Shown: positions 41,465-50,051, counted from the stretch's first letter. The stretch: DNA of 64,000 bases from Streptomyces sp. NBC_01255 (GCF_036226445.1 NZ_CP108474.1:4898001-4962000); one strand, 5' to 3'. The notes: a model not told the origin generated them from the sequence alone. Made by a program: numbers and translations.

Positions 41465-42744
41465 CGTGTCCCGCCCGCGACGGAGCCCGCCACCGAGGCC
41501 GCGACCCGGTGGGCGGCGAACGTCGTGCCGTGGACGAACCGCAGGAGCGGGCCGAATGTGGGGGCCGCGGCCAGTCCGGTGAAGTACAGGCCGGGGACCG
41601 ACGACTCGAACCCCGCCGAAAGCACCGGCGCGCCGCCGGACGAGGTGGCCACCGACGTCCGCAGCGCCGGTTCCAGGACGGGGATCCTTCCCACGTCCAC
41701 CCGGTAGCCGGTGGCCGCCAGGACGTGATCGGTGTGCAGGACGTCCCGCCGTCCCGCCGGGTCCTCCACCTCCAGGCGTACGGCGCCGTCCGTGCCGTCC
41801 TCCTGCCGGGCCGACACCAGGCTGCGGGCGCACCACACCGGGAAGTGTCCGTCCACCCGGTCCCGGAGCCACCAGGCGCCGGACGGTCCGAGCACGGTGC
41901 GGAGGAAGTGGGCGCGTACCGGGAGCGGCAGACGGCGGTAGGCGGCCGGGCCGTGGCTGACCGCGAACAGCGACCAGCCCGGGCCCAGCGCCGAGCCGGG
42001 TTTACGCAGCCGGGTGGACCGGGACCGGGCGGCTGGCCGGTCCGCCGGCGGAGGGTCGCCGAACAGCAGGGCCCGGGTCCGGGCGATCACGACGGGCCGG
42101 GCGCCCGCCTCGTGCAGCAGCGCGGCGCTCTCCAGGGCCGACTGGCCCGCGCCGACGACGGCGACGCGTCGGCCATCGAAAGCGGTGAAGTCCTGGTGGT
42201 CGCAGGAGTGGGACGCGAGGCCAGCCGTGACGAGCGGCGCCAGTGCGGCCGGCCGGTGGGCGTACGCGACGAGTCCGGTGGCCACCACCACGGCCCGCGC
42301 GGTGACCTCCTCGCCGGTGTCCAGGGAGACGCCGAACCCGCCGTCGGCGGTCCGCACCTCGCGTACGGCCGTACGCTCCACGTCCGGCACCAGGCGCTCC
42401 TGGAACCAGTGGCCGTACGCGATGAACTCGTCCACCGGGATCGGATAGGTGTCGCCGACCGGCGGCCGGCCTCGCGCGGCGCGGAAGTCCGCGAACCGGT
42501 GCCCGCTCTCGGGGGCGGAGATCGAGGAGGCTGCCGGGACCGACTTGAGGAACATGCCGTCGGGCATGTGGGCCCGCCAGGTCGCCATCGGATCGCCGAA
42601 CACGCGGGTGGTCATGCCGTTCGCGGTCAGCCAGGCGGCGGTGGCGAGTCCGAACGGACCGGCTCCGACGACCACCACGGGAAGCCGCCGGCGCGCGCCG
42701 GCGCCGGGGTGCGGGGGCGGGATCGGGGGCGGGTCCTGGGCCAT
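41461..42744 (-). CDS. FAD/NAD(P)-binding oxidoreductase, flavin monooxygenase-like
   Basis: 427 aa. Two Rossmann motifs: VVVVGAGPFGLATAAWL (~22-38) for FAD and VAVVGAGQSALESAALLHEAGA (~193-214) for NADPH. MATWRAHMPDGMFLKSV and LAATGYRVDVGRIPVL are typical of class B flavin monooxygenase relatives and lysine/ornithine hydroxylase-like proteins. The substrate is unknown; an oxidation of a sugar, amino acid or lipid group in the surface glycan is conceivable. It is coupled to the GH16 gene downstream. Confidence 0.82.
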   Translation of the reverse strand: MAQDPPPIPPPHPGAGARRRLPVVVVGAGPFGLATAAWLTANGMTTRVFGDPMATWRAHMPDGMFLKSVPAASSISAPESGHRFADFRAARGRPPVGDTYPIPVDEFIAYGHWFQERLVPDVERTAVREVRTADGGFGVSLDTGEEVTARAVVVATGLVAYAHRPAALAPLVTAGLASHSCDHQDFTAFDGRRVAVVGAGQSALESAALLHEAGARPVVIARTRALLFGDPPPADRPAARSRSTRLRKPGSALGPGWSLFAVSHGPAAYRRLPLPVRAHFLRTVLGPSGAWWLRDRVDGHFPVWCARSLVSARQEDGTDGAVRLEVEDPAGRRDVLHTDHVLAATGYRVDVGRIPVLEPALRTSVATSSGGAPVLSAGFESSVPGLYFTGLAAAPTFGPLLRFVHGTTFAAHRVAASVAGSVAGGTR

Positions 42745-42760
42745 CGCGCGCCTCCTCTCT

Positions 42761-43150
42761 TCAACCAGCGTGCACCTCCGTGTCCCGGTTCCGCGCGCCG
42801 GAGCGGCCGGGCAGCAGGGCCAGGACGGAGGTCAGGACGGCGAGGGCGAGGAGGGACCGGGTGGCGGTGAAGACACCGCCGAGGAAGAGCGCGACGGCCA
42901 CGAGGGTCGCCATCGCGAGACCGAGCACGAGGCTGACGAGGGCGGTCTCCAGGGCCGCGGCCGGGTTGCCCCACAGCGGGCTGCCGGCCGGCCGCAGGAC
43001 GCGCAGGGCCGCGAGCCCCGGGCAGACGAGCAGGAACGCGGTGACGACGGCCACCCGCACCGGGGCGGCGTCCGGCAGCGCCGTGGCGAGGAGCGCGAGC
43101 CACCCGGAGGCGGCGAGTCCCAGGCGCGGGAGGATCGGCGGGAGGTTCAC
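42761..43150 (-). CDS. Small multispanning membrane protein
   Basis: 129 aa, four predicted helices (LAASGWLALLATALPDAAPVRVAVVTAFLLVCPGLAAL, TALVSLVLGLAMATLVAVALFLGG, LLALAVLTSVLALLPG). A strong GGAGG six bases before GTG 43150 supports the start. It follows the large GT-C-like gene by ten bases and precedes the FAD gene, so it belongs to this minus-strand operon. No family known to me; it could be a subunit or a partial duplicate of a membrane glycosyltransferase partner. Confidence 0.7.
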   Translation of the reverse strand: MNLPPILPRLGLAASGWLALLATALPDAAPVRVAVVTAFLLVCPGLAALRVLRPAGSPLWGNPAAALETALVSLVLGLAMATLVAVALFLGGVFTATRSLLALAVLTSVLALLPGRSGARNRDTEVHAG

Positions 43151-43160
43151 GAGTGCCTCC

Positions 43161-44954
43161 TCAGTCCGGTGGCGGTGTCACGTAGCGGTAGACGATCGCG
43201 TCGCCGTTGTCGTAGACGCGGGTGAAGCCCGGTGCGCCGGCCAGCGCGGCCTGCAGCCGCTCCGAGACGTCGGCCGGCAGGGCCCCGGTGACGTAGAGGT
43301 TCATGTCCTGGGCGCGGGTGAGGACGATGTACGCGGGCTTCTCCTCGGTGGCGCCGTAGATGAAGCCGGTCACCCCTTCCAGCGGGTCGACGACCATCTG
43401 CCGCAGGTCGTCCTCGTCCTGGTAGGCCAGCTGGACCCGGCGGTGTTTCTCGTAGTCCAGGTCGAGGTCGGGCACGTCGGCGGTGAGCGAGACGATCGTC
43501 GAGCCCGGTGGGGCGTTCTCGATCACGTAGCGGGCGGCGGCGACCTCCTTGAGCGTGTACTGGTTCAGGGCCTCCTTGCCGAAGTAGCCGAAGACCAGCC
43601 CGCCGAGCATCGCGAGGAGGACGGGGTAGACGGCGAGCGTGCGCCCGACGCCCCGCCGGTCGCTCGGCGGCAGCAGGAGGACCGCCACCAGGAACGCGGC
43701 GGCGGGCAGCGCGAAGAGGTAGGCCCGGAAGAGCATCTCGCCGCCGTAGGCGTTGACGGCGAGCAGCGGCAGCGGGGCCGCGGCCAGCAGGGGCAGGCCG
43801 GTGCGCCAGGTCCACCGGTGGGTCAGGAGGCCGGCCAGGGCCAGGACGGCGACCGCGGCCGACAGACCGCGGTCGACCCAGGACAGCAGGATCTGTCCCG
43901 GTGCGGCGTCGCCCAGGGCGGCGAGGCCGGAGGTGACGTTCTTGTCGGGCTCGGTGAGGGACTCGATGACGCCGGTGATGTTGACGGAGATGTACGACCG
44001 GGCCACGGTCGCGTCCCAGACGGCGGTGAGGACGACCGCGGCGATCAGCACCGGCAGCGCCAGGCGTCGGCTGCGGCGGGGGAAGGACAGCATGGCCATG
44101 GCGGTGATCAGCATCAGCGGTGTGAGCGGGTGGGAGACCACGATCGCGGCCACGATCACCACGACCACCACGAGGAGCCCGGGCGGCCAGCCGTCCCGGC
44201 GGTCCGGATCGGGGCGGGGGAGCGCCGACGACGGCAGCTGCCGGTACAGGAGGGCGATCACGGTCAGGAAGAGCAGGAAGGCGAAGGACTGCGGCGCGAA
44301 GTAGTCCTGGCCCACCCAGGAGCAGCTGTAGAAGATCCAGACGGCGCCCCATACGAGCCGCCGGTCGCGGGTCACGCTCCGGTACACCAGGAGCAGCGGG
44401 GCCAGCAGTAGGACGTTGGCGACCGGAGGCGTCCAGGAGGCGTACCCGACGGCCGAATCCAGGCCGGTGATCTGCAGGAACATCGCGTGGAGGTCGAAGA
44501 ACCCCGGCCACTCGTTGTAGACGGAGAACTTGTCCGCGTTCGGCACCTCGCCGCCGTGCCGGTTCACCGCGTCGATGACCGCCAGGTGTTTCCAGGCCCA
44601 GGAGTAGCGCAGGGTCGGGTACAGCAGGGTGGGTGTGGCGTGGAGCAGGGCGATCAGCGCGAAGACGTAGCCGGCCAGCCAGGCGCTGTGGGTGCGGCGG
44701 TCGCTCAGGGCCAGCAGGAAACCCAGCGTGAGCAGGGCCGTCGCGACCCAGAAGAGCGGGGGCAGGACCTGGAGCAGTCCGAGGTCCCGCATCTTGTCGA
44801 GCGGGACCGAGCGCAGCGACAGCAGCCAGAGGGCGACCGAGACGGGCAGGACCACCCGTGCGGCCCAGACGCGGACCACGTCGGCCCGGGTGCGCGCCGC
44901 CGGGGCGGGGGTCTGCTCGGCGGCGGACTGCTCGGCGGCGGGCTGCCCGCTCAT
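43161..44954 (-). CDS. Large membrane protein, GT-C glycosyltransferase-like
   Basis: 597 aa with about twelve hydrophobic helices. An extracytoplasmic loop after helix 3-4 is rich in aromatic and charged residues (YSWAWKHLAVIDAVNRHGGEVPNADKFSVYNEWPGFFDLHAMFLQITG). Helices continue to ~residue 450, then a soluble C-terminal domain of ~130 residues (STIVSLTADVPDLDLDYEKHRRVQLAYQDEDDLRQMV...). This shape fits GT-C enzymes using polyprenyl-phosphate sugars. A clear DxD/ExD pair in the first loop is not obvious, so the assignment is tentative. First gene of the minus-strand operon. Confidence 0.65.
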   Translation of the reverse strand: MSGQPAAEQSAAEQTPAPAARTRADVVRVWAARVVLPVSVALWLLSLRSVPLDKMRDLGLLQVLPPLFWVATALLTLGFLLALSDRRTHSAWLAGYVFALIALLHATPTLLYPTLRYSWAWKHLAVIDAVNRHGGEVPNADKFSVYNEWPGFFDLHAMFLQITGLDSAVGYASWTPPVANVLLLAPLLLVYRSVTRDRRLVWGAVWIFYSCSWVGQDYFAPQSFAFLLFLTVIALLYRQLPSSALPRPDPDRRDGWPPGLLVVVVVIVAAIVVSHPLTPLMLITAMAMLSFPRRSRRLALPVLIAAVVLTAVWDATVARSYISVNITGVIESLTEPDKNVTSGLAALGDAAPGQILLSWVDRGLSAAVAVLALAGLLTHRWTWRTGLPLLAAAPLPLLAVNAYGGEMLFRAYLFALPAAAFLVAVLLLPPSDRRGVGRTLAVYPVLLAMLGGLVFGYFGKEALNQYTLKEVAAARYVIENAPPGSTIVSLTADVPDLDLDYEKHRRVQLAYQDEDDLRQMVVDPLEGVTGFIYGATEEKPAYIVLTRAQDMNLYVTGALPADVSERLQAALAGAPGFTRVYDNGDAIVYRYVTPPPD

Positions 44955-45099
44955 CAGGACACGTCCGTGACCTGTTCGGCGGGACCGCGCCTTTCGGGAA
45001 GTCGCAAAAGGGGCATAGTGGTGGTAATTCTAGAACGCCCCCTGCTGTGGGGCCTGATGAGGACGTCGGGCCCCCGGAGAACCCGCCGAAGGGAGAGCC

Positions 45100-46347
45100 G
45101 TGAGGCAGCGTGCGCCGGGCGACCCCTTCCTCGATCCGGCGGTGCCCGCGCTCCTTGCCAAGATCGGCGGGTACCCCCAGCACCACGGCGGGCTCGGCGT
45201 GGTGCGCAGCCTCGGCCGGGCGGGCGTCACCGTCCATGCCGTCGTCGAGGACCGGCTCACCCCGGTCGCGCTCTCCCGTCACCTGTCCCGCGCCTTCGTC
45301 CGGCCGACGACCGGCCTGGAGCGGCAGGACGAGCTCGTCGCGGCCCTGCTCGACATCGGCCGGTCCATCGGTACGCGCTCCGTCCCCGTGCCGACCGACG
45401 ACGAGGCCGCGATCCTGATAGCGGAGCACTACGACGCCCTGTCCGAGTGCTTCCTGCTGCCCCGGGTGCCGCCGGGCCTGCCGCGGCTCCTGGCCGGGAA
45501 GGCGGGCCTGCACGTCCTCTGCGAGGAGCTGGGGGTCCCGTCGCCGCGCACCAGGGTGCCCGTCACCCGCGACGAACTCGTCGACGCGGGCAGGGACCTG
45601 GGCTACCCCGTCGTGCTGAAGAACCGCGACGCGTGGACCAGGCTGCGCGACCCGGCCGTGGGCGGCACCACCGCGGTCCGCGACGAGCGCGGCCTCCTGG
45701 ACCGGTTCGCGCCGGGCGTCCTGCCCCCGCTCCTGGTGCAGGAGTACATCCCGAGGGAGTGGGCGGAGGACTGGATCACCCACCTGTACTGCGGATTCGG
45801 GGGCGAGCCCCGGGTCGCGTTCACCGGTCTGAAGCTGCGGTCCTGGCCGCCGCACGCCGGGGTGACGACCCGGGCCGTGGCGTTGGGCAACCCCACCCTC
45901 GTGAAGCTGGCCGCGGACCTGTGCCGCCGGATCGGCTACAGCGGCGCGGCGGACCTCGACTGGCGCTACGACCGCCGCGACGAGCGCTACAAGCTGGTGG
46001 ACTTCAATCCGCGGACCGGCGCCCAGTTCCGGCTCTTCGAGAACGTCGACGGCGTCGACGTCGTACGGGCCATGCATCTCGACCTGACGGGCCGTGACGT
46101 GCCGCGGGGCCCGCAGGTCGAGGGGCGGGTGTTCGTGGCCGGACAGCTCGACCTGCCGTCCGTGGCGGCATGGCTGCGCGAGGAGCACCGGCTCCCGCCC
46201 GGCCTGCTGCCGGGACCGGAGACCGAGCGGGCCTGGCTCAGCCGTGAGGACCCGCTGCCGGCCGTGGCCGAGGCCGTCCGGTTCCTCGGCACCGTCGCCC
46301 GCCGTGTCGGCCGGGAGGTGCGGGCGGGCGGCGCGCGGAGGTCGTAA
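45100..46347 (+). CDS. ATP-grasp ligase
   Basis: 415 aa. Landmarks: LARLLAGKAGLHVLCEELGVPSPRTRVPVTRDELVDAGRDLGYPVVLKNRDAWTRL (the ATP-binding lysine in VVLKN), LLVQEYIPREWAEDW, and the metal-binding strand YKLVDFNPRTGAQFRLFE. It resembles the carboxylate-amine ligases found in actinobacterial clusters that join an amino acid or amine to a carboxyl group. Beside glycosyltransferases it could amidate a uronic acid or activate an amino acid. GAAGGGAGAG before GTG 45100 supports the start. It is divergent from the GT-C-like gene and 58 bases upstream of the kinase gene. Confidence 0.8.
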   Translation: MRQRAPGDPFLDPAVPALLAKIGGYPQHHGGLGVVRSLGRAGVTVHAVVEDRLTPVALSRHLSRAFVRPTTGLERQDELVAALLDIGRSIGTRSVPVPTDDEAAILIAEHYDALSECFLLPRVPPGLPRLLAGKAGLHVLCEELGVPSPRTRVPVTRDELVDAGRDLGYPVVLKNRDAWTRLRDPAVGGTTAVRDERGLLDRFAPGVLPPLLVQEYIPREWAEDWITHLYCGFGGEPRVAFTGLKLRSWPPHAGVTTRAVALGNPTLVKLAADLCRRIGYSGAADLDWRYDRRDERYKLVDFNPRTGAQFRLFENVDGVDVVRAMHLDLTGRDVPRGPQVEGRVFVAGQLDLPSVAAWLREEHRLPPGLLPGPETERAWLSREDPLPAVAEAVRFLGTVARRVGREVRAGGARRS

Positions 46348-46405
46348 AGGCCTTGTTAGAGTGAAATATCCGCATTCATTCGTCGATGGATGGCCGGGAG
46401 GATCC

Positions 46406-47497
46406 GTGGACACCGCCCTCCCCCGGACCGCGCCGGGGGAACGGTCCGGCCCCGGACGGTCGGGATGGAGCGGCTTCCTTCCGCTCGATCCGAACCCCCT
46501 GCTGACCCGGCCGCTCGACCTGGTGCGGGCCCGCCGCCTCGCCGGCCTGCTGCGCGGCCGGGACGTCCGCTACCGCGATCTGCACCGGCTGGAGCGGACC
46601 GTCTCCGACCTGCTGGTGTTCCGCCTCGACGACCGCGCGGCGGAGCCCCTCGTGATCAAGTACCCGCGCAGTGCCCGCGCGGCCGGATCCCTCACCCACG
46701 GCTGCGCGGCCCTGCGCGAACTGGCCGCGGACGACCGGGTCGGGGCGTGGCGACGGCTGCTGCCGCCGGCCGAGGAGCTGCGGTACGACGGCCGGCTGCT
46801 GCTCGTGGCGGAGCGCTGCCTGCCGGGTGTCGAGGGAGACGTACTGCTCCGGCGCGCACCCGGCCGGGCCTGGCCCCTGGCCGTCGCGGCGCTCGACTCC
46901 GTCGCCGCCCTGCACCGCGCGACCGGCCGCCCGGAGCGCGCCGAGCGCAGGACCGCCGACTGGGTGGACGCCCGCCTGGCGGTGCTGGCCCGGGAGGTCC
47001 CCTGGTGCCGCGGGGCCCGCGGGACCGCCGCCGTACGGGCCCTGCGGGAGCGCCTCAACAGCGGCCTGGCCGGGCGCACCCTGACCGCCGCCTGGACCCA
47101 CGGCGACTACCACCCCGGGAACATCCTGGTGGACGAGGAGAGCGGGGCGCTGTCCGGGGTGATCGACTGGGCGGACGCGCGCCCCGACGGGCCGTGCGCC
47201 GTCGACTCGTACCTCTTCGTCCTCACCCTGCGGCGGCAGCGCGAGCGGCGGGAGCTGGGGCGGATCGTGGCCGACGCCGTGCGCCGCGGCGGCCTGCTGC
47301 CCGAGGACCGCGCCCTGCTCGCCCACTCCGACGTCCCGCCCCCGGGGCAGGAGTCCGACGAGGCCCTGCTGCCGCTGCTCACCTGGCTGTGGCACGTGGC
47401 GGGGAACGCGGCCAAGTCCGCGCGCTACGGACGCAGCCGCCGCTGGGTGGCCGGCAACGTGGTGCCGGTCCTCACCGAGGTGGTGGCGCGGCGATGA
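46406..47497 (+). CDS. APH-type small-molecule kinase
   Basis: 363 aa. Aminoglycoside-phosphotransferase fold: TAAWTHGDYHPGNILV (HGDxHxxN at 232-239, the Brenner motif) and SGVIDWADARPDGPCAVDSYLFVLTL (DxD metal site). An Arg-rich N-lobe precedes it. Substrate is probably a sugar or amino-alcohol rather than an antibiotic, given the surrounding surface-glycan genes. GGGAGGA five bases before GTG 46406 supports this start; an earlier GTG at 46359 lacks one. It overlaps the next gene by four bases. Confidence 0.83.
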   Translation: MDTALPRTAPGERSGPGRSGWSGFLPLDPNPLLTRPLDLVRARRLAGLLRGRDVRYRDLHRLERTVSDLLVFRLDDRAAEPLVIKYPRSARAAGSLTHGCAALRELAADDRVGAWRRLLPPAEELRYDGRLLLVAERCLPGVEGDVLLRRAPGRAWPLAVAALDSVAALHRATGRPERAERRTADWVDARLAVLAREVPWCRGARGTAAVRALRERLNSGLAGRTLTAAWTHGDYHPGNILVDEESGALSGVIDWADARPDGPCAVDSYLFVLTLRRQRERRELGRIVADAVRRGGLLPEDRALLAHSDVPPPGQESDEALLPLLTWLWHVAGNAAKSARYGRSRRWVAGNVVPVLTEVVARR

Positions 47498-48582
47498 GCA
47501 CGGTGGAGGTCCTCGCGCGGACCACCGCGGCGGGCCCTGTACGGGTGACGTCCCCGGCACCGCGCGACGCCTGGTGGCGGCTGGCCGAGGAGGACGGGAC
47601 CACGCTGGTCACCCAGACCCCGTCCTGGCTCGACTGCGTCTGCGACACGGGACCGTACGAGGACGCCAGCCGGCTGTACGCCTTCGAGGGCGGCCGCCGG
47701 GTCCTCGTCCCCCTCGTCCGGCGGCGCGGCCTGCCCGGACGGCTGACCGCCGAGGAGTCCTTGCCGTCCGTCTGGGGGATCGGCGGGCCTCTGGCGTCCC
47801 CGGGCGCGCCCGACGCGGAGGAGGCGCGGGTCGTCTTCCGCGACCTGGCCAGGCGCCCGGCGCTGCGGGTCGGCGTGCGGTTCGGGCCGGACGCCGACCC
47901 GGTGTGGCCGGCCGCCGCGCCGCCCGACTTCGTCGCCGAGGGACTCACGACACACGTACTGGACCTGAGCGGGGGCTTCGGCACCGTCTGGGACCAGCGC
48001 TTCCACCAGCGGGCCAGGCGGGACGCGCGCAAGGGGGAGCGGTCGGCCGTCGAGGTGGAGATCGACCGCGAGGGCCGGCTGGTGGGGGAGTTCTACGGGC
48101 TGTACGAGACGTCCATGCAGCGGTGGGCCCGGCAGCAGCACGAGCCGTGGGCGGTCGCCCGCCTGCGCCGGTCCCGGGCGTTTCCGCGGCGGTACCTGGA
48201 GGCGGTCGCCGACCGGTTCGGCGCCTCGTGCGCCGTCTACCTGGCCCGCGTGGACGGGGAGCCGGCCGCCGGCGTGGTGGTGGTGTCGTACGGAGGCCGG
48301 GCGAAGTACTGGCGCGGCGCGATGGACAAGGAACTGGCCCATCCGGTGCGGGCGAGCTTCCTCCTGCAGCGGCTCGCGATCGAGGACGCGTGTGCCGAGG
48401 GCCGCGCGTTCTACGTCATGGGCGACTCCCGTCCTGGGTCCTCGCTCGCGCGGTTCAAGGAGGGGTTCGGGGCCGAGGGGCGCCCTTCCCTCCGCTACCG
48501 CCGCGAACGCCTTCCCCTGACCGAGGGGGACCGCCTGGTGAAGGCGACGGCCAAGCGGCTGCTGCGCTTCCGGGACGCCTGA
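47494..48582 (+). CDS. FemAB/GNAT-like aminoacyl or acyl transferase
   Basis: 362 aa. The fold is that of GNAT_6 (BioF2-like)/FemAB proteins: TTLVTQTPSWLDCVCDTG, HQRARRDARKGERSAVEVEI, and AVYLARVDGEPAAGVVVVSYGGRAKYWRGAMDKELAHPVRASFLLQRLAIEDACAEGRAFYVMGDSRPGSSLARFKEGFGAEG, the conserved acceptor region. Relatives transfer amino acids from aminoacyl-tRNA or acyl groups to cell-wall precursors and exopolysaccharides. It is coupled to the kinase gene and ends the locus. An ATP-grasp, kinase and FemAB-like trio suggests an amino-acid or phospho decoration of the glycan. Confidence 0.8.
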   Translation: MSTVEVLARTTAAGPVRVTSPAPRDAWWRLAEEDGTTLVTQTPSWLDCVCDTGPYEDASRLYAFEGGRRVLVPLVRRRGLPGRLTAEESLPSVWGIGGPLASPGAPDAEEARVVFRDLARRPALRVGVRFGPDADPVWPAAAPPDFVAEGLTTHVLDLSGGFGTVWDQRFHQRARRDARKGERSAVEVEIDREGRLVGEFYGLYETSMQRWARQQHEPWAVARLRRSRAFPRRYLEAVADRFGASCAVYLARVDGEPAAGVVVVSYGGRAKYWRGAMDKELAHPVRASFLLQRLAIEDACAEGRAFYVMGDSRPGSSLARFKEGFGAEGRPSLRYRRERLPLTEGDRLVKATAKRLLRFRDA

Positions 48583-48651
48583 CCGAGGTGGTCCAGGGGC
48601 GGGCCGGTCCCGGGAGCGTGCCGTGCTCAGGCCTGGCTTTTCCCGGCCGGA

Positions 48652-48657
48652 TAGGCT
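48652..48657 (+). promoter_or_regulatory. -10 element TAGGCT for ubiX, leaderless start
   Basis: TAGGCT followed by exactly seven bases and a GTG at 48665: the arrangement expected for a leaderless transcript, which sets the preferred start. The -35 region is poor. It implies that ubiX-lrp-mqnE have their own promoter and do not rely on transcription through the polysaccharide locus. Confidence 0.55.
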
Positions 48658-48664
48658 CACTGTC

Positions 48665-49348
48665 GTGGAGTCGCAGGAGATGAAGAGTCGTCGGCCCTGG
48701 GTGGTGGGGGTTTCGGGCGCGTCGGGTACGCCGTACGCGGCCGCCGTACTGAGGGGGCTGCTCGCCGCGGGTGAGAGCGTCGACCTCGTCGTGTCGAGGG
48801 CCTCGCGGCTCACGCTCCTCGACGAGACGGGGATCTCCTTCCGGGACGCGCACTGGCGCGAGGACCTGGCGACCTGGCTGGCGCGGGGCGCCGACGGGAA
48901 GCCCGGCACGTTCGACGTCGGGGACGCGCTGGAGGACGTGCGGTACTGGGCGGCCGGGGATCTGGCCGCGGGGCCGTCCTCGGGCTCGTACCCGGCGAAG
49001 GGGATGCTGGTGGTGCCGGCCTCGACCGCCGCGGTGGCGGGAGTGGCACTCGGGCTCTCGAAGGACCTGCTGCAGCGGGTCGCGAGCGTGACGCTGAAGG
49101 AACGGCGGCCGCTGGTGGTCGCCGTGCGGGAGACCCCGCTGAACGGTCAGACGCTCAAGCACATGGTGGCGCTGGACGAGGCGGGCGCCGTGGTGCTGCC
49201 CGCCTCTCCGGCGTTCTACGCGGGGGCGACGCACATCCAGGATCTGGTGGACTTCGTCGCCGGGCGGGTGCTGGACGCGGCAGGTGTGCCGCATCGGCTG
49301 TACCGCCGGTGGGAGGGAGAGCTGGGTGCGGCTCTCCAGGCTGATTAG
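48665..49348 (+). CDS. ubiX: UbiX-like flavin prenyltransferase
   Basis: 227 aa. The UbiX signature PWVVGVSGASGTPYAAAVLRGLLAAG lies near the N-terminus; VVSRASRLTLLDETG, SSGSYPAKGMLVVPASTAAVAGVALGLSKDLLQRVASVTLKERRPLVVAVRETPLN and HMVALDEAGAVVLPASPAFY complete the flavoprotein core. It makes prenylated FMN for the UbiD-type decarboxylase MqnL, hence also called MqnM. Start GTG 48665 is leaderless behind TAGGCT; ATG 48680 right after AGGAG is an alternative. The stop overlaps a small basic gene on the other strand by four bases. Confidence 0.92.
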   Translation: MESQEMKSRRPWVVGVSGASGTPYAAAVLRGLLAAGESVDLVVSRASRLTLLDETGISFRDAHWREDLATWLARGADGKPGTFDVGDALEDVRYWAAGDLAAGPSSGSYPAKGMLVVPASTAAVAGVALGLSKDLLQRVASVTLKERRPLVVAVRETPLNGQTLKHMVALDEAGAVVLPASPAFYAGATHIQDLVDFVAGRVLDAAGVPHRLYRRWEGELGAALQAD

Positions 49349-49479
49349 CGCTTCTTGGCGCGCTTCTTCGCGGCGCGCTTCGAGGCGGAGGTCGACTGGT
49401 GGGCACGCGAGCGGTTGGCCAGTTCCTGCAGCTCGCGCATACGGGCGTAGGCCATCTCGATCGTGTACACGGTGAACAC
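49345..49479 (-). CDS. 44-aa basic small protein
   Basis: Too short for usual gene calls. It runs from GTG 49479 (preceded by AGGAG) to TAA at 49345. The N-terminal half is a mixed helix (VYTIEMAYARMRELQELANRS) and the C-terminus is a Lys/Arg tail (SKRAAKKRAKKR). GTG 49470, better spaced from the AGGAG, would give 41 aa. Its tail suggests nucleic-acid or ribosome binding. Divergent from the lrp gene. I cannot name a family. Confidence 0.6.
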   Translation of the reverse strand: MFTVYTIEMAYARMRELQELANRSRAHQSTSASKRAAKKRAKKR

Positions 49480-49516
49480 CACTCCTGAAAGATCGTCTTT
49501 GATCAACTGAAAGATT

Positions 49517-49536
49517 CACAGGGCGTCTTCCCTGTG
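49517..49536. promoter_or_regulatory. Dyad CACAGGG-N6-CCCTGTG upstream of lrp
   Basis: Perfect seven-base arms with a six-base spacer, between the small basic gene and lrp. Lrp/AsnC proteins often autoregulate through such sites; an A/T-rich stretch with TAGATTCTA follows at 49541-49549. It could also be a transcript hairpin. Confidence 0.45.
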
Positions 49537-49595
49537 TACCTTAGATTCTATACCTAAACTCGCGGTATCGCTGGACAATGGAAGGCCTCATACCT

Positions 49596-50051
49596 ATGGA
49601 CGCCGTGGACAGGCAGCTCATCCAGGCTCTGCGCGAGAACGGTCGTGCCTCGTACGCCGAGCTCGGCCGGCTCGTCGGGCTCTCCGGCCCCTCCGTCACC
49701 GACCGGATCAACCGTCTTGAGGCGGCCGGGGTCATCACGGGCTACCGCGCCACCGTCGACGCCGCCTCGCTCGGCCTCGGCGTCACCGCCCTCATCGGCA
49801 TCTCCCTCTCCGACGCCGCCGACCACGAGGACGTGGCCCGCCGCCTGAAGGACCTCGCCGAGATCGAGGACTGCTGGTTCATCGCCGGCGACGACTCCTT
49901 CATGCTCAAGGTCCGCGTCGGCGACGTCGACGGCCTGGAGAAGACGATCCGCCGCCTCAGCGGCACGAAGGGCGTCTCCCGCACCCGTACGACGATCGTG
50001 CTCTCCACCAAGTGGGAGAACCGGGTCGGAGACCTGCCCGAAGAGGGCTGA
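49596..50051 (+). CDS. Lrp/AsnC family transcriptional regulator
   Basis: 151 aa. HTH_AsnC at the N-terminus (MDAVDRQLIQALRENGRASYAELGRLVGLSGPSVTDRINRLEAAGVITGYRATVD), then the RAM effector domain (ALIGISLSDAADHEDVARRLKDLAEIEDCWFIAGDDSFMLKVRVGDVDGLEKTIRRLSGTKGVSRTRTTIVLSTKWE). ATG 49596 has GGAAGG upstream; ATG 49578 would add six residues. It sits between ubiX and mqnE, and so may tie menaquinone synthesis to amino-acid supply. It may bind the CACAGGG dyad. Confidence 0.9.
   Translation: MDAVDRQLIQALRENGRASYAELGRLVGLSGPSVTDRINRLEAAGVITGYRATVDAASLGLGVTALIGISLSDAADHEDVARRLKDLAEIEDCWFIAGDDSFMLKVRVGDVDGLEKTIRRLSGTKGVSRTRTTIVLSTKWENRVGDLPEEG

Noticed and set aside
43147..46413. Minus-strand open frame of 1088 codons over the GT-C-like and ATP-grasp genes
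   Set aside because: Covers both a real minus-strand gene in another frame and a real plus-strand gene; sequence is unstructured and rich in R/P/G.
46406..47497. Aminoglycoside resistance gene
   Set aside because: The kinase motif is shared by many sugar and choline-type kinases, and the context is glycan synthesis.
34235..48600. Integrative element or prophage carrying the polysaccharide locus
   Set aside because: No integrase, tRNA, attachment-site repeats or phage genes found; insertion is inferred only from gene order.
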